From an uncultured Verrucomicrobiota bacterium (GTDB lineage: Bacteria; Verrucomicrobiota; Verrucomicrobiia; Opitutales; UBA9783): a stretch of DNA of 64,000 nt. A model generated the notes under the pieces. It worked only from the letters and a program-made list of their open reading frames with translations. It did no database searches and was not told the origin of the DNA. The position numbers and the translations under genes were made by a program. Shown one piece after another: positions 26,294-36,510 of this stretch (within the stretch, counting starts at the first letter, position 1; every line of letters begins with the position of its first letter). The stretch is from the NCBI GenBank assembly GCA_902495005.1, contig CABUVL010000003.1, forward strand, positions 1 through 64,000. Direction: 5' to 3'.

Positions 26294-27517
26294 ATGCACA
26301 AGGTGCCTAAAAAGTTTGTGGACAAGCCATTTGCCTATCATGAGGAGTTGATTGTTGATATTCAATCGATAAATAATGAAGGCCGTGGCATAGCGCGGGT
26401 CAATGGTTGGATTGTCATGGTCCCGTTTGTCATTGTGGGAGAGCGCGTGCGTGTGCGTATTTTTAAGAATAATAAAAATTATTCCGAAGCCGATTTAATA
26501 GAGGTCATTAAACCGTCAAGTGCACGTATCAAAGCTCCTTGTCCCTTATTTGCCCAATGTGGTGGTTGCCAATATCAACATGTGCGTTATGAGGATCAAT
26601 TGTTGTGGAAGCGACAACAGATTGTGGACTGTTTGGAACGTATCGCCAAAATTTTTGTGCCGGTTAATGCAGTCCATCCCTCCGAGAAGACCTATGCTTA
26701 CCGGTCTAAAATCACACCTCATTTCGAGAGGACGCGCACGGGAGATTTCCCCATTGGCTTCTTGGCCTGTGGTCAAAGACGGCAGTGGGTGGATGTTGAA
26801 CGTTGTGCCATAGCGAGTGACGCAATTAACGAGGTTTTGCCGGCGTTGAGGGCACGGGTGAAGGAAAACTTAAGTTTGAAATCCGGTACACTTTTGTTGA
26901 GAGATGATGGTCGGCATGTCATCACGGATCCCCATCAAATTGCGCAAGTGAAAGTGGGGGACAAACAATTTCAGTTCCCAGCCGGTAATTTTTTCCAAAA
27001 TAATATTTTCATTTTGAATGCCATCTTAGGCTACATCCGAGACTGTTTAAAAAAGTTTAACTCCGTTCATTACTTGGTGGATACTTATTGCGGCGTAGGG
27101 GTGTTCGGCATCGCACTATCCAATTATGTTGAAAGATTCATGGGAATTGAGATCGATAAGTTGGCGACAGAGTGGGCTCAAAAGAATTTAAGCAACAACC
27201 AGGTGACGAACGGTGCCGTGCTCTTGGGTAGTTCGGAGGCGATTTTTGAAAACATTACATTTCCGAAGGATCAAACTTTGGTTATTATGGACCCGCCGCG
27301 CGGAGGCTGTTCGGAAGAGTTTCTGCGGCAGTTGGTTTCATTTGCGCCCGACAAAGTTATCTACATCTCGTGCGCTCCGGATACACAAGCGAGAGATTTG
27401 AGGCGCTTGTTGGACCTGGATGGCAGCTACAAAATTGTTGAAGTACAACCTTTCGATATGTTCCCTCAGACAAAACACGTGGAATGTGTGGCCGTTTTAT
27501 CCAAAGGGGAACTCTAA
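26294..27517 (+). CDS. 23S rRNA (uracil-C5)-methyltransferase, RlmD/RumA-like
   Basis: A 407-residue SAM-dependent enzyme that makes 5-methyluridine in RNA. An N-terminal TRAM domain (about 15-75, VDIQSINNEGRGIARV) is followed by the iron-sulfur cysteines CPLFAQCGGC near 83-92 with a fourth in VERCAIAS, the SAM motif DTYCGVGVFGIAL near 263, MDPPRGGCS near 334 and the catalytic Cys in VIYISCAPDTQARDL near 360. The Fe-S cluster points to the RlmD/RlmCD side of the family rather than TrmA. It is not in an evident operon. Confidence 0.9.
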   Translation: MHKVPKKFVDKPFAYHEELIVDIQSINNEGRGIARVNGWIVMVPFVIVGERVRVRIFKNNKNYSEADLIEVIKPSSARIKAPCPLFAQCGGCQYQHVRYEDQLLWKRQQIVDCLERIAKIFVPVNAVHPSEKTYAYRSKITPHFERTRTGDFPIGFLACGQRRQWVDVERCAIASDAINEVLPALRARVKENLSLKSGTLLLRDDGRHVITDPHQIAQVKVGDKQFQFPAGNFFQNNIFILNAILGYIRDCLKKFNSVHYLVDTYCGVGVFGIALSNYVERFMGIEIDKLATEWAQKNLSNNQVTNGAVLLGSSEAIFENITFPKDQTLVIMDPPRGGCSEEFLRQLVSFAPDKVIYISCAPDTQARDLRRLLDLDGSYKIVEVQPFDMFPQTKHVECVAVLSKGEL

Positions 27518-28037
27518 CGTGCTTAGGCCTGTAATTTTGAGGCGCTTGCGTTGAGCCCGGCGGCGTTCTTAATCTATAAGAGATGTTTCTTATCAGTTTG
27601 AATCTAATGGCGAGTCTAGAACTTGGCCGTGTGTTGAACTAAAGCGGGTGTACGGGTAGAAGACCAATTTACTAATCCATGCCTCACAAGTTGATTGTTA
27701 CGCGTTCTGCTCGAACCAAAGTACAATTTATCATCGCTATAACGCTAAGATTAAAATGTAACTAGATTTTAGCTGATTTATCTATTTTCTCTTGTAGTAT
27801 AAGCATAAGCTGTTTATCTATCCTGTATAATAGCTGGTAAATTGGTCACAAGGGCGCCGTTAAATTTTGAAAAATAATTTGAGTGCCTGCCTGAATTTTT
27901 AAATGTACCTCCATTTTGTTTATCGGGTCTTTACAGCTTATCTGGGTTGGCTAACTGAAAAATTAAATTAGCCTTGTTTTTTGGTGTAAAGATATTGATA
28001 GTGCATAAAAGATAGTGTAAAAGATATAGTTTTTGTG
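27518..28037. other. Intergenic region, AT-rich
   Basis: No gene, tRNA or repeat recognised in these 520 bases. The AT content rises toward the broken glycosyltransferase gene that follows. Confidence 0.5.
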
Positions 28038-29375
28038 ATGAATAAGCATTTACTAATTGTCCTGATAAATTTGCCGATTTTATTCAACCATTTGCTCTTT
28101 GCTGAGGGAGAAAATCCAGGGGGATCCTGTTTAACCAGCATAAGCCTGTCATTGTAATGGCAACTGACGATGGTTATGCCATCCCAACAGCCGTGAGCAT
28201 ATTATCAATTGAACAGTCAACGGCTGGAGAGAAAGTTATACTCGTGTTGTATCCAAACACCGACAAAAACCGATTGTCTGAAGTAAATATTGTTCAGTAT
28301 ATTTGATCTTTTTAATGCAATTCATCTTTCTGATGAACCTCCTGTTTTAGCAGGTACCAATTTGCATTATATTTCACCTTATAATTTGGATGCCAATGAA
28401 AAAATCTCTGGTGTAAGTGGAGGTGTTGTGCTTTGGCTTTTACAATTAATGAATGAGCGTGAAATAAATGTGGACCAAAAAGCCGCTGAAGTTAAATCTT
28501 CGATGGAAGTTTATTGCCCAAATTTCTATGGGAATGATATCATGTTCATGATGTGGAAGATATTGTGTAATAATACGAGCTTACGTAATGAAATAAGCGC
28601 AGAAGAGTTAATTAATTTGAAAAATGATCCTAAAGAATGGCCGTCAGAATGGAGCGAAGATAAAACTAATTTTATGCGCGCTTTTCACGAGTTAAGAACA
28701 TATTTCCCGTCAGTTGCTTCAAATCGTGAAGCCATGGAGGAATGTGTTAAGTACTTAATAGAAGAATCCTCTGAATCAGGCAATAAGACCTCCCGTATGA
28801 AATTTGCGAGAGGAATGCCAATTAAGCCATTTGTTAATAGCCCAACAGAAGAGGAGATATTTGACAGACTTCCACACCATTACATTACGAATAGATTTAA
28901 TTTTATTGTAAAATGGATTTTTCCTCAGCTAGATAAAACTCCTAAAGATGAGTTTCTTGTTATAAGTCTAATGTACCCATCAATAAAATCATATGGCGAT
29001 CTATTTAAAGCTGTGTGTGAAAGAGATCCGCAAATCGTACCTGACATCGATACTGAGTTTAAGAACATGGTCGTCATGCACTTCGATATGTGTTACAAAC
29101 CGTGGGACAATGAATTTGCAGAATTGGCAGAAGGTAATCCTGAATTGTACAAAATTATCTATGTGTTCTTATCGTATGTAACAAGGCTTTTTGATTTCGA
29201 AAATATCGATGATTGGAAAGAAAAATTGAGTACAACGCTTAATACAGCTAAGGCGCAAGAAGTTATTGATAAATTGCGAGGGGAAATCGAGGAAATGAAA
29301 ATTTGGGAAGGGGAAATTGGGAAAAAGGTATTAGAGATCCTCAGCGGCATGAGTTATTCATTAAATAAAGAATAA
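28038..29375 (+). pseudogene. Broken secreted glycosyltransferase family 8-like gene
   Basis: A start at 28038 encodes a clear signal peptide (MNKHLLIVLINLPILFNHLL, then FAEG) that hits a stop near 28154. From the G5 run at 28119-28123 another frame continues to 28306 with a GT8-like N terminus (KPVIVMATDDGYAIPTAV, then SILSIEQS). The first frame resumes from about 28290 with FSIFDLFNAIHLSDEPP, which fits the region after the DxD motif in GT8 proteins, and stays open to 29375. One extra G in the run would join the first two parts. Between the second and third parts about 70 residues, including the metal-binding DxD, appear to be missing. The last 250 residues are not recognisable. I read this as frameshift plus internal deletion. 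The 28290-29375 part may still be translated from TTG. Confidence 0.6.
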
Positions 29376-29747
29376 TAAAAAACGTAATGTACTTGTAAAT
29401 CAAAGCAACTATTGCAAACCAATCATAAAAATTTATTGCGATGGAAATATAATTGCTTGCCGCCTTGTACCTTGGGAAAAATGAAGCTAACGTTAGCGCT
29501 TAAAAACAAACAAATATGCCAAAAGAAAAATGGCGAAAAAGTTTTTTAAAATTGGGTTGTCTATAAAACAGAGACCGGGGTGTCGTTAAAACGATTGCAA
29601 AAAGATTTTTTTAGCTTCTTTCAAATAAAGATCAAAAACACATCCTAGTGCCTCAACAATTACATTGATTCTATTGACGGTTTTTTGTCATTGCAGAGCT
29701 GTGAATGGAGTGAAGAAAACTTGGCTTTGGTGTTACAAGGACCACAT
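29376..29747. other. Intergenic region, AT-rich
   Basis: About 370 bases between the broken GT8 gene and the csp terminator. No gene or RNA recognised. Confidence 0.5.
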
Positions 29748-29776
29748 AAAAAGGGAGGCTTATCGCCTCCCTTTTA
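29748..29776 (-). terminator. Rho-independent terminator of csp
   Basis: A perfect 11-bp stem, AAAAGGGAGGC and GCCTCCCTTTT around a five-base loop, lies 14 bases after the csp stop codon. It has T-rich flanks on both strands and should work in either direction. Confidence 0.88.
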
Positions 29777-29789
29777 TAAAATGACCTAA

Positions 29790-29993
29790 TTACAAAAGTT
29801 GCAGATTGCCCGCAGATGTTTTTCCGCGTGCTGTAACCAACTCATAACCAACCTTTTGACCATCGTTCAGCGTGCTAATATTCGCTTGTTTCAAGGCTGT
29901 AATATGAACGAAAACATCTTTATCGCCGGAATCAGGTTGTATAAAACCAAATCCCTTTTTGTGATTAAACCACTTTACTGTACCTGTGTTCAT
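29790..29993 (-). CDS. csp: Cold shock domain protein
   Basis: A 67-residue single cold-shock domain with both RNA-binding motifs, KGFGFIQPD (RNP1) and DVFVHITAL (RNP2), and the usual N terminus MNTGTVKWFNHKK. It binds single-stranded RNA/DNA and acts as an RNA chaperone. A strong terminator follows. The 300-base region before it has no other gene, so a long 5' leader of the type that regulates csp mRNAs is possible. Confidence 0.96.
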   Translation of the reverse strand: MNTGTVKWFNHKKGFGFIQPDSGDKDVFVHITALKQANISTLNDGQKVGYELVTARGKTSAGNLQLL

Positions 29994-30508
29994 TTTATTC
30001 TTTTCTATTCGTTGGGTTATTTACACCACTTTGTATTTTGAGCAACGAAATGTCATTCAAAATACAATTAAAATATTCAATAGAGTTTTTAGGGAAACAC
30101 AAGATTGAATTGTACTTATTCTCGATGCGCTGACAAAATTTATGTGCTGGTGAATGGACAATGCGTAAAATGAAGAGTTGTGACATTCTTTTATGGCTTG
30201 GCTAGGCCTTCTCAGAACCAAAGCAAATCGCCTGCAATCTTACACGTGAGCTTCTATGCGAAGTAATTATAATAGGTCATTTTATTAGCGGATAAGATCG
30301 TTGTAGGATGGAAACGAAAGAGTTTATTCACCGTTGGATTACTTTGTCATCTGATATGTTTTATGCAATGTTCGACTCAGTCGTTGTTAGGCAGCAAAGA
30401 GCTGGGGTGTTGTTACAGGCATCGATAGAACATTGTTAAAAGGATGGCATGTTTTTCAGCATTTTACTTGAGTTTTGAAAGGATACTCGCGATAGTAGGG
30501 GTGCTTTT
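29994..30508. other. Divergent intergenic region before csp and the TolB-like gene
   Basis: Expected to hold the csp promoter and leader (minus strand) and the promoter of the TolB-like operon (plus strand). A 63-codon minus frame at 29995-30186 looks like leader sequence rather than a gene. A 43-codon plus frame at 30308-30439 starts with METKEFIHRWITL. It has no ribosome binding site beyond an adjacent AGG, so I only note it. Confidence 0.4.
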
Positions 30509-31657
30509 ATGAGATGGTTGCTGAGAGTGTTGGTGCTCCTTGGGTTCATACAGACGGAGAGTTTTGGGCTCACAACGCGTGCGTGTCGATGGACGATGGA
30601 TGCTAACAAGGCGGATTGCGGTGCGTTTTGTAAAAAAGTTTTGCAATACCACGGTGGGCTTATCGAGACAGGCGAAAATTATGAGTGCAAGTTGTTGTTA
30701 AAATGTGACAATTCGCGGGTAAGTGCCAAGTTGATAAAGGGAAAAGTAGAGTTTCCCTTATTTGAAGGTGTGGATACGTCGGAGAGTTATTTAAAAATTT
30801 GCGATCGTTTCGTAGAAAAAATATTTGGCACGCGGGGGTACTTTTGTTCTGAACTGGTTTTTATTTCCGACGCATCTGGGCATCCAGAAATTTATACCTC
30901 AGATTTTTTATTTACACGGGTAACGCAATGGACGCGCGATCGATCTGTAGTTTTGCATCCGAGGTGGCATCCAAAAGGTTCTTATATTGTGTATACCAGC
31001 TACCGCTCGGGCTACCCTGATGTTTACCGCCTGTCATTAAAGGATAAAAAAGAAAAATGTCTCGCAAGTTATAAGGGAATCAATGGAGGGGCTTGTTTTA
31101 GTCCTTCTGGCGATGCCTTGGTCATGATATTAACCATGAATAAGGTGCCGCAATTGTGTTTGTGTGATGTGGAAGGCCGCAATGTGCGAGCGTTGACAAA
31201 GGCCTCAGGCATCAAATCCGCTCCCGTGTGGTTGGATGAAAAAAACATCATTTTTAGCTGGGCCAATAATGGACCTTCCCCTCAATTGTTTCAAATAAAC
31301 GTGGAACGTGCTGACGTGGTCAAGTTGCCCATTGCCATCAGTCAATTCGCAGATGAAGCTTGCGTGAGCAAGGATGGAGAACGTTTGTTCTTTACGGGGG
31401 CCTCTATGAAAAAATTGCAGTTGGCTTGCCTGGACTTTCGTACACATCAGGCCCAATTTATTACGCAAGGGCCTCAGGATTATGTAGAGCCCGCTTGTTT
31501 GGCCGATGGACGACACGTCATTTGTACGGAAAAGAGCAACGCAAGCAAGCGATTAGTGTTGTGTGATACCGTTACAAAACGCATTATCCCCTTGCCTTGC
31601 GGGCAACTTAAGAATACTTATCAAGCAGACGCATTGAATTATGATTCCATTAATTGA
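30509..31657 (+). CDS. TolB-like beta-propeller periplasmic protein
   Basis: A 382-residue protein with a signal peptide (LLRVLVLLGFIQTESFG), an N-terminal alpha/beta domain of about 110 residues, then repeated propeller blades with the PD40/WD40-like signatures LVFISDASGHPEIYTSD, HPRWHPKGSYIVYTSY and CFSPSGDALVMI. This is the TolB layout, in which the propeller binds Pal at the outer membrane. No tolA, pal or tolQR genes are nearby, so the Tol-Pal role is by resemblance. Its end overlaps the LptF/G-type permease gene by 17 bases. Confidence 0.78.
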   Translation: MRWLLRVLVLLGFIQTESFGLTTRACRWTMDANKADCGAFCKKVLQYHGGLIETGENYECKLLLKCDNSRVSAKLIKGKVEFPLFEGVDTSESYLKICDRFVEKIFGTRGYFCSELVFISDASGHPEIYTSDFLFTRVTQWTRDRSVVLHPRWHPKGSYIVYTSYRSGYPDVYRLSLKDKKEKCLASYKGINGGACFSPSGDALVMILTMNKVPQLCLCDVEGRNVRALTKASGIKSAPVWLDEKNIIFSWANNGPSPQLFQINVERADVVKLPIAISQFADEACVSKDGERLFFTGASMKKLQLACLDFRTHQAQFITQGPQDYVEPACLADGRHVICTEKSNASKRLVLCDTVTKRIIPLPCGQLKNTYQADALNYDSIN

Positions 31658-32759
31658 TCGGTACATCATTAAAGAGTGGCTAAAAGCGATGGGAGTCGCA
31701 TTGTTGTTAATTGTAGGCATTCTTGTCCTTGAAGATATGTACAAGTACTTGAAGACGTTTATCGACAAAGGAGCCTCACTCGCGACCTTATTAACGTATT
31801 ACGCGTTTGTTATCCCGAGTTGTCTGCATACCGTGTTGCCGATCGCATTTTTGATTTCTATCTTGTACGTTTTAAACGAAATGCAAACCCACCATGAGGT
31901 GATTGCGTTGCGCGCTGCAGGCTTGACCGTTTTTAGAATTACACGCAGCTTTTGGTTCATTGCCGTTGCATTGGTCTTCGGGATGGTGGTATTTAATATA
32001 TCTGTCTTGCCGTATTCGGCCGATCGCGTGCAATCTATCATGCGTTTGATTGATTACAATGAGCAAAAGAAAAATCATGCAAATGTGAATGCCATTGGCA
32101 TGGAATATAATTTGAATTTTTACAACGCCAAAGCACGCCGTTTGTGGTTTATGCGTAATTTTAGTTGGTATACGTACAGGGGGTCTTATGCGACGGTGTG
32201 TAGCTTTAATGCGTCGAATCAAGAAGTAAGTCGTATTGAGGCGAAGGAAGTCCGATTTGATGACAGCCGGCGTGAATGGATCTTTAACGAGGGTAAACAT
32301 TGGTCTTTTGATCTTGAACGGGGGATTCCCAGTGGATTCGTAAATTTTAAGGAATACGTTTTACAATGTGAGGATGCGCCGCGTTTAATGCAGGTGATTC
32401 ACAAGCCCATTAAAAATTTGACCATTAATGAGTTGAAACTAATTTTGGATTTTGTCCCACGTGGCCACGAACGGTTCTTGGAGCATCAAGTGCAGTATTA
32501 TTCAATTTTATCGAGCCCCTTAATTTGCTTTATCGTCGTTCTATTGGCCATTCCTTTTTCATTGGTGGGGGTGCGTAATAATACCATGGTGGGTATTGCC
32601 AAGGCAGTGGGCTTGTTTTTTTGCTATTATATACTGAGTAGCCTCGGGCGTTTGTTGGGAGCTCAAGGCTTCTTAAGCCCCTTGATGGCCACCTGGCTTC
32701 CGAATTTTTCAATGTTGTTCATCGGAATTTACTTGTATCGTCAGTTAGCGCCTAGATAA
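31641..32759 (+). CDS. LPS export permease, LptF/LptG (YjgP/YjgQ) family
   Basis: A 372-residue inner-membrane protein with three N-terminal membrane helices, a periplasmic beta-jellyroll domain (about 130-270) and three C-terminal helices. The family starts DRYIIKEWLKAMGVALLL, HEVIALRAAGLTVFRI and the C-terminal FIVVLLAIPFSLVGVRNN are visible. LptF and LptG form the membrane part of the LptB2FGC extractor that moves LPS to the outer membrane. Which of the two this is cannot be told. It precedes dnaG by three bases. Confidence 0.88.
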   Translation: MIPLIDRYIIKEWLKAMGVALLLIVGILVLEDMYKYLKTFIDKGASLATLLTYYAFVIPSCLHTVLPIAFLISILYVLNEMQTHHEVIALRAAGLTVFRITRSFWFIAVALVFGMVVFNISVLPYSADRVQSIMRLIDYNEQKKNHANVNAIGMEYNLNFYNAKARRLWFMRNFSWYTYRGSYATVCSFNASNQEVSRIEAKEVRFDDSRREWIFNEGKHWSFDLERGIPSGFVNFKEYVLQCEDAPRLMQVIHKPIKNLTINELKLILDFVPRGHERFLEHQVQYYSILSSPLICFIVVLLAIPFSLVGVRNNTMVGIAKAVGLFFCYYILSSLGRLLGAQGFLSPLMATWLPNFSMLFIGIYLYRQLAPR

Positions 32760-32762
32760 GTT

Positions 32763-34604
32763 ATGCCTTTAATCTCACAAGCCTGCATTGAACAAATGCG
32801 TCAGAGGGTTTCCATTGTTGACGTTGTATCCCCCTATGTTCAATTAAAACCGGCGGGGCACATGTTGAAAGGTTTGAGCCCGTTTTCCAATGAAAAGACG
32901 GCTTCCTTTTTTGTCGATCCGCAAAAAAACATTTTCAAGTGCTTTAGCAGCGGGTATGCCGGGGACATGTTTCGATTTTTGGAGTTAAAAGAGCAACTGT
33001 CCTTTGTGGAGGCAATTGAGTGGATTGCTGAGAAATTTAATATCACGTTGGAGTACGTGAATGGGCATGGCGCTCACGAGAGCGGAATGAAATCCATCAA
33101 GAAGCAATTGCTTGAAATGTACGCCAAGGTCGAACAATTTTTTACGCAATGCTTTTGGGCGGCGGAGGGAGAACGTGTTAGAGCTTATTGGAATACGGAG
33201 CGAGGGTTTTGTGACGAAACGGCCCGCAATTTTTCGATTGGTTTTGCTCCGATCGATCGTTTTGCGGTGTATAAGCTGCTGAGCCGCTGTGGATACAAGC
33301 GTGACGCATTGGAACAAAGTGGATTGTTTTATACGCCTAAAAGTAGTCAAGCCATGGACCTCGTATGTCGCTATCAGGGACGTCTGATGATTCCTATCAA
33401 AGACATCCAGGGTCGTACCATTGCATTTTCGGGCCGCTTGTTGCCGTTCATTGAAAATGCCAACGATCCGACACGAGAGGCAAAATATGTAAATTCTCCC
33501 GAGACCCCCATTTTTATCAAAGGGAACCAGTTGTTCAACATCCATTTTGCGCGTCAGAACTTGGACAGTACGCGTCATTTTTTTCTCGTTGAGGGCCCGT
33601 TGGACGTGATCCGTTGTTGGGAGTGTGGACTTAAAACAGCCGTTGCGCCTCAAGGAACGGGATTGACGGAGGCTCAATTGAAGTTATTGCAGCGGTATAG
33701 CAGCCCGATTATTGGCATGTTTGACGGTGATCCGGCGGGCATAAAGGCGGGTTTGCGCTTGATGGACATGGGCTTGCCGTTGGATTTACAATTACGTTAC
33801 GTGCTACTGTCGCAGGATGAAGATCCCGACTCAACATTTAAAAAGCAAACATTGGATGTTAAGCAATTATTGGATAATTCCTTAACGCCGGTTCCGTTTA
33901 TTTTGAATGCCTTTAGGCGTATGGAAACGGAACAGGCATTGGCCGAACGTCGGGCCATTCATTTTGTTTTTTCGGTGCTCGTCAAGTGCTCATCTTCTCT
34001 CTTGCAGCATGATTTGTTGAGGTCATTATCGGGAGAGCTCGGTTTGCCACTCCACGCGTTGGAGGCCGACTTCAGTCAATTGAAGTCTAAAGAAATTTTA
34101 CCGCGCGGCCGTGAATCGGTTGAATTGAAGCAAAAGCGGCATGTGTACTGGGAATCCGCCGAAGGCCAGCTCTTGAGTTTTCTGTTTCACAATCCTCAGT
34201 GGGTAGCGCCTTGCCTGCAAACGTTGTCCTTGGATTGGATCGATCAAACGGAGTTGGAGGGCCAAGTTTTATTTAAAATTGTAAACGAACTCCTGGAAAA
34301 TGGAGCGGACGATTTGAGTACAATTGAAATAGAATTTTTACATTTGAATGAGGCAGAAAAGGAATTATATTATCAAATTCAAGCCGAATCGGGGCAATTT
34401 GAAAATGATCGCGAAATATTAGTGACTATTTTGCAACAATTGTATAAAAAGTTTTTAAAAAAATGTATTTCTTCAGTTGACAAAGAAATGGCAAAAAGTT
34501 CTAACATCAATTCAAGTGAATTGTCCAAACTTCACCTGAAGCGTTATCAATTGAAACAGGCTTTGGCCAATGTTCACTTAACCATTACTTGCGACGAGCA
34601 ATAA
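32763..34604 (+). CDS. dnaG: DNA primase
   Basis: A 613-residue primase that makes RNA primers for replication. N-terminal CHC2 domain (1-100), catalytic core with TOPRIM motifs FLVEGPLDVIRCWECG near 275 and GMFDGDPAGIKAG near 318, and a C-terminal helicase-binding region. The zinc-binding ligands are mostly replaced: where most primases have CPFH and CFGC this protein has SPFS and CFSS, so three of four metal ligands are Ser. The rest of the domain is well kept (NEKTASFFVDPQKNIFKCF). It is followed by rpoD after 12 bases, keeping the dnaG-rpoD pair of the macromolecular synthesis operon. Confidence 0.94.
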   Translation: MPLISQACIEQMRQRVSIVDVVSPYVQLKPAGHMLKGLSPFSNEKTASFFVDPQKNIFKCFSSGYAGDMFRFLELKEQLSFVEAIEWIAEKFNITLEYVNGHGAHESGMKSIKKQLLEMYAKVEQFFTQCFWAAEGERVRAYWNTERGFCDETARNFSIGFAPIDRFAVYKLLSRCGYKRDALEQSGLFYTPKSSQAMDLVCRYQGRLMIPIKDIQGRTIAFSGRLLPFIENANDPTREAKYVNSPETPIFIKGNQLFNIHFARQNLDSTRHFFLVEGPLDVIRCWECGLKTAVAPQGTGLTEAQLKLLQRYSSPIIGMFDGDPAGIKAGLRLMDMGLPLDLQLRYVLLSQDEDPDSTFKKQTLDVKQLLDNSLTPVPFILNAFRRMETEQALAERRAIHFVFSVLVKCSSSLLQHDLLRSLSGELGLPLHALEADFSQLKSKEILPRGRESVELKQKRHVYWESAEGQLLSFLFHNPQWVAPCLQTLSLDWIDQTELEGQVLFKIVNELLENGADDLSTIEIEFLHLNEAEKELYYQIQAESGQFENDREILVTILQQLYKKFLKKCISSVDKEMAKSSNINSSELSKLHLKRYQLKQALANVHLTITCDEQ

Positions 34605-34616
34605 ATTATATCCTCA

Positions 34617-36389
34617 ATGATTATTCAAAGAAAAGCTAGGGTCATTAAGGCGGTTGATATTTTGAACGAAAAAATTCGTCAATTAATCACGCTTGCAAAA
34701 CAACAGGGATTCTTGACAATTCAAGATATTAATCGCAATTTACCGGAAAGTGTTAAGAAGCCGGAGGAAATTGAAAATGTCATTAATATCTTAGAAAATT
34801 TAGAGATTGATATCTTAGATAATGACGAAGCTGAACGTTATCGTCAGGAGGCTGAAAGCGCAGAGACTGAAACCCCGGTCGAGGGAGAGGATAATTTAGA
34901 GGATCCTGTTCGCATGTACTTAAAGCAGATGGGGCAGGTGCCTTTGTTGACGCGAGATCAAGAGGTTCAAATCTCCAAGCGTATTGAAAAAGCTGAATAT
35001 GCGGCTCAAGATAAGTTGTTTTCATTCGCGATTTCTTTAAATTTTCAACAAGATTTGGCCCGCAAGCTGTTGGAACGTAATGAGCGTTTTGATAAGTTGG
35101 TGGTGGATAAAAAAATTGAAAGCCGAGAAGAGTATTACCACAGTTTGGAAAGGCTAATTAAGCAGTGCGATACCATTGGGGAGCAATTGGACAACATCTG
35201 GCAGGAGTATTTAAAAGCGGAGGATGAGGAAGAAAAGCAAAAATTGCTCGCACGGTACAGAAAGTATGAGGCGCAACTGAAGCCCATATTTAAGAAGTAT
35301 TGCTTTAAGCTCAAGGTATTTGAAGAATTTTTAAGCCGGTTTTCGCCGTTGGTTCGTGAGATTGAAGATATCAACAATTGCCTGCAGTCGGTGCAACGTA
35401 ATCAAGGGCTGGTTCGTTTTAAGACAATCGATGTCGATAAGATGTCGAAGCGTTTGAAGGACATTGAACTTGGCTTGCGCATGCCGCCCTTGGAACTGGT
35501 TGATTTAGTTAAAAGCGTGCGGAAGTACATGAAGGAAGCGCATTATGCCAAAACGGAGATGGTTGAAGCTAATTTGCGCTTGGTTATCAGCATAGCGAAG
35601 AAGTACACCAATCGTGGTTTGTCTTTTTTGGATCTTATTCAAGAGGGAAACATGGGCCTGATGAAGGCGGTTGAAAAGTTTGAATACCGCCGCGGTTATA
35701 AATTTTCTACCTATGCGACTTGGTGGATTCGTCAGGCAATTACACGCTCGATCGCAGATCAGGCGCGTACGATTCGTATCCCCGTGCACATGATTGAAAC
35801 CTTAAATAAGGTCATTCAAGTGCAAAAGCAATTGGTGCAAAAGTTGGGTTACGATCCAACGCCTGAAGAGGTGGCAGAGGAATTGCAGGTGCCCGTCAAT
35901 CGAATTGAATCCATCATGAAGATGGCCCAACAGCCCATTTCCTTGCAAAGCCCCGTGGGTGAGAGTGAAGACAGCTGCTTCGGCGACTTTATCGAAGACA
36001 AGTCGGCAGATAATCCCTACGATATGACGGCTTACACGCTGTTAAAGGAAAAATTGATAGGTGTTTTGGATACGTTAACAGATCGTGAACGGAGGGTCTT
36101 ATCCTTACGTTTTGGTTTGCACGACGGCTACAGTCGTACCTTGGAAGAAGTGGGTAAGACGTTCAATGTAACACGTGAGCGTATACGTCAAATTGAGGCC
36201 AAGGCATTGAGGAAAATGCGTCACCCCACGCGCTTACGTCAATTTAAAGGATTCTTGGAGGGAGAGGTCGAACAGCAAGAAGCGGGCTTTGATACCTTCC
36301 AAAAACCGAATCGGAAGCAAGAAAAGATGGAGTTTATTTCTCAATTGAGGCAGCTCGGCATTAAGCCCGACGGTACCTTTGAGGATTAA
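34617..36389 (+). CDS. rpoD: RNA polymerase primary sigma factor (sigma-70)
   Basis: A 590-residue housekeeping sigma factor. Region 1.1 (about 15-65), region 1.2 with [20 protein letters not shown], a long non-conserved insert (about 140-290), region 2 with [18 protein letters not shown] and [17 protein letters not shown] for -10 recognition, region 3, and region 4 with the helix-turn-helix [20 protein letters not shown]. The primary-sigma features (1.1 and the insert) set it apart from alternative sigmas. Located behind dnaG. Confidence 0.96.
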   Translation: MIIQRKARVIKAVDILNEKIRQLITLAKQQGFLTIQDINRNLPESVKKPEEIENVINILENLEIDILDNDEAERYRQEAESAETETPVEGEDNLEDPVRMYLKQMGQVPLLTRDQEVQISKRIEKAEYAAQDKLFSFAISLNFQQDLARKLLERNERFDKLVVDKKIESREEYYHSLERLIKQCDTIGEQLDNIWQEYLKAEDEEEKQKLLARYRKYEAQLKPIFKKYCFKLKVFEEFLSRFSPLVREIEDINNCLQSVQRNQGLVRFKTIDVDKMSKRLKDIELGLRMPPLELVDLVKSVRKYMKEAHYAKTEMVEANLRLVISIAKKYTNRGLSFLDLIQEGNMGLMKAVEKFEYRRGYKFSTYATWWIRQAITRSIADQARTIRIPVHMIETLNKVIQVQKQLVQKLGYDPTPEEVAEELQVPVNRIESIMKMAQQPISLQSPVGESEDSCFGDFIEDKSADNPYDMTAYTLLKEKLIGVLDTLTDRERRVLSLRFGLHDGYSRTLEEVGKTFNVTRERIRQIEAKALRKMRHPTRLRQFKGFLEGEVEQQEAGFDTFQKPNRKQEKMEFISQLRQLGIKPDGTFED

Positions 36390-36510
36390 AAATTCATCGC
36401 TATTCAAGTAAAACTTGTACGAGCGCATCGCTTTTGTTAAAATCAAGGGGGCTGTTAAGTACAAAGGCTTGTTAGCGTTTGATATGTATCGCATGTGATT
36501 TAAGTTTTGT

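Noticed and set aside
29995..30186. 63-residue minus-strand ORF before csp
   Set aside because: No ribosome binding site or family. It falls where a csp leader would be expected.
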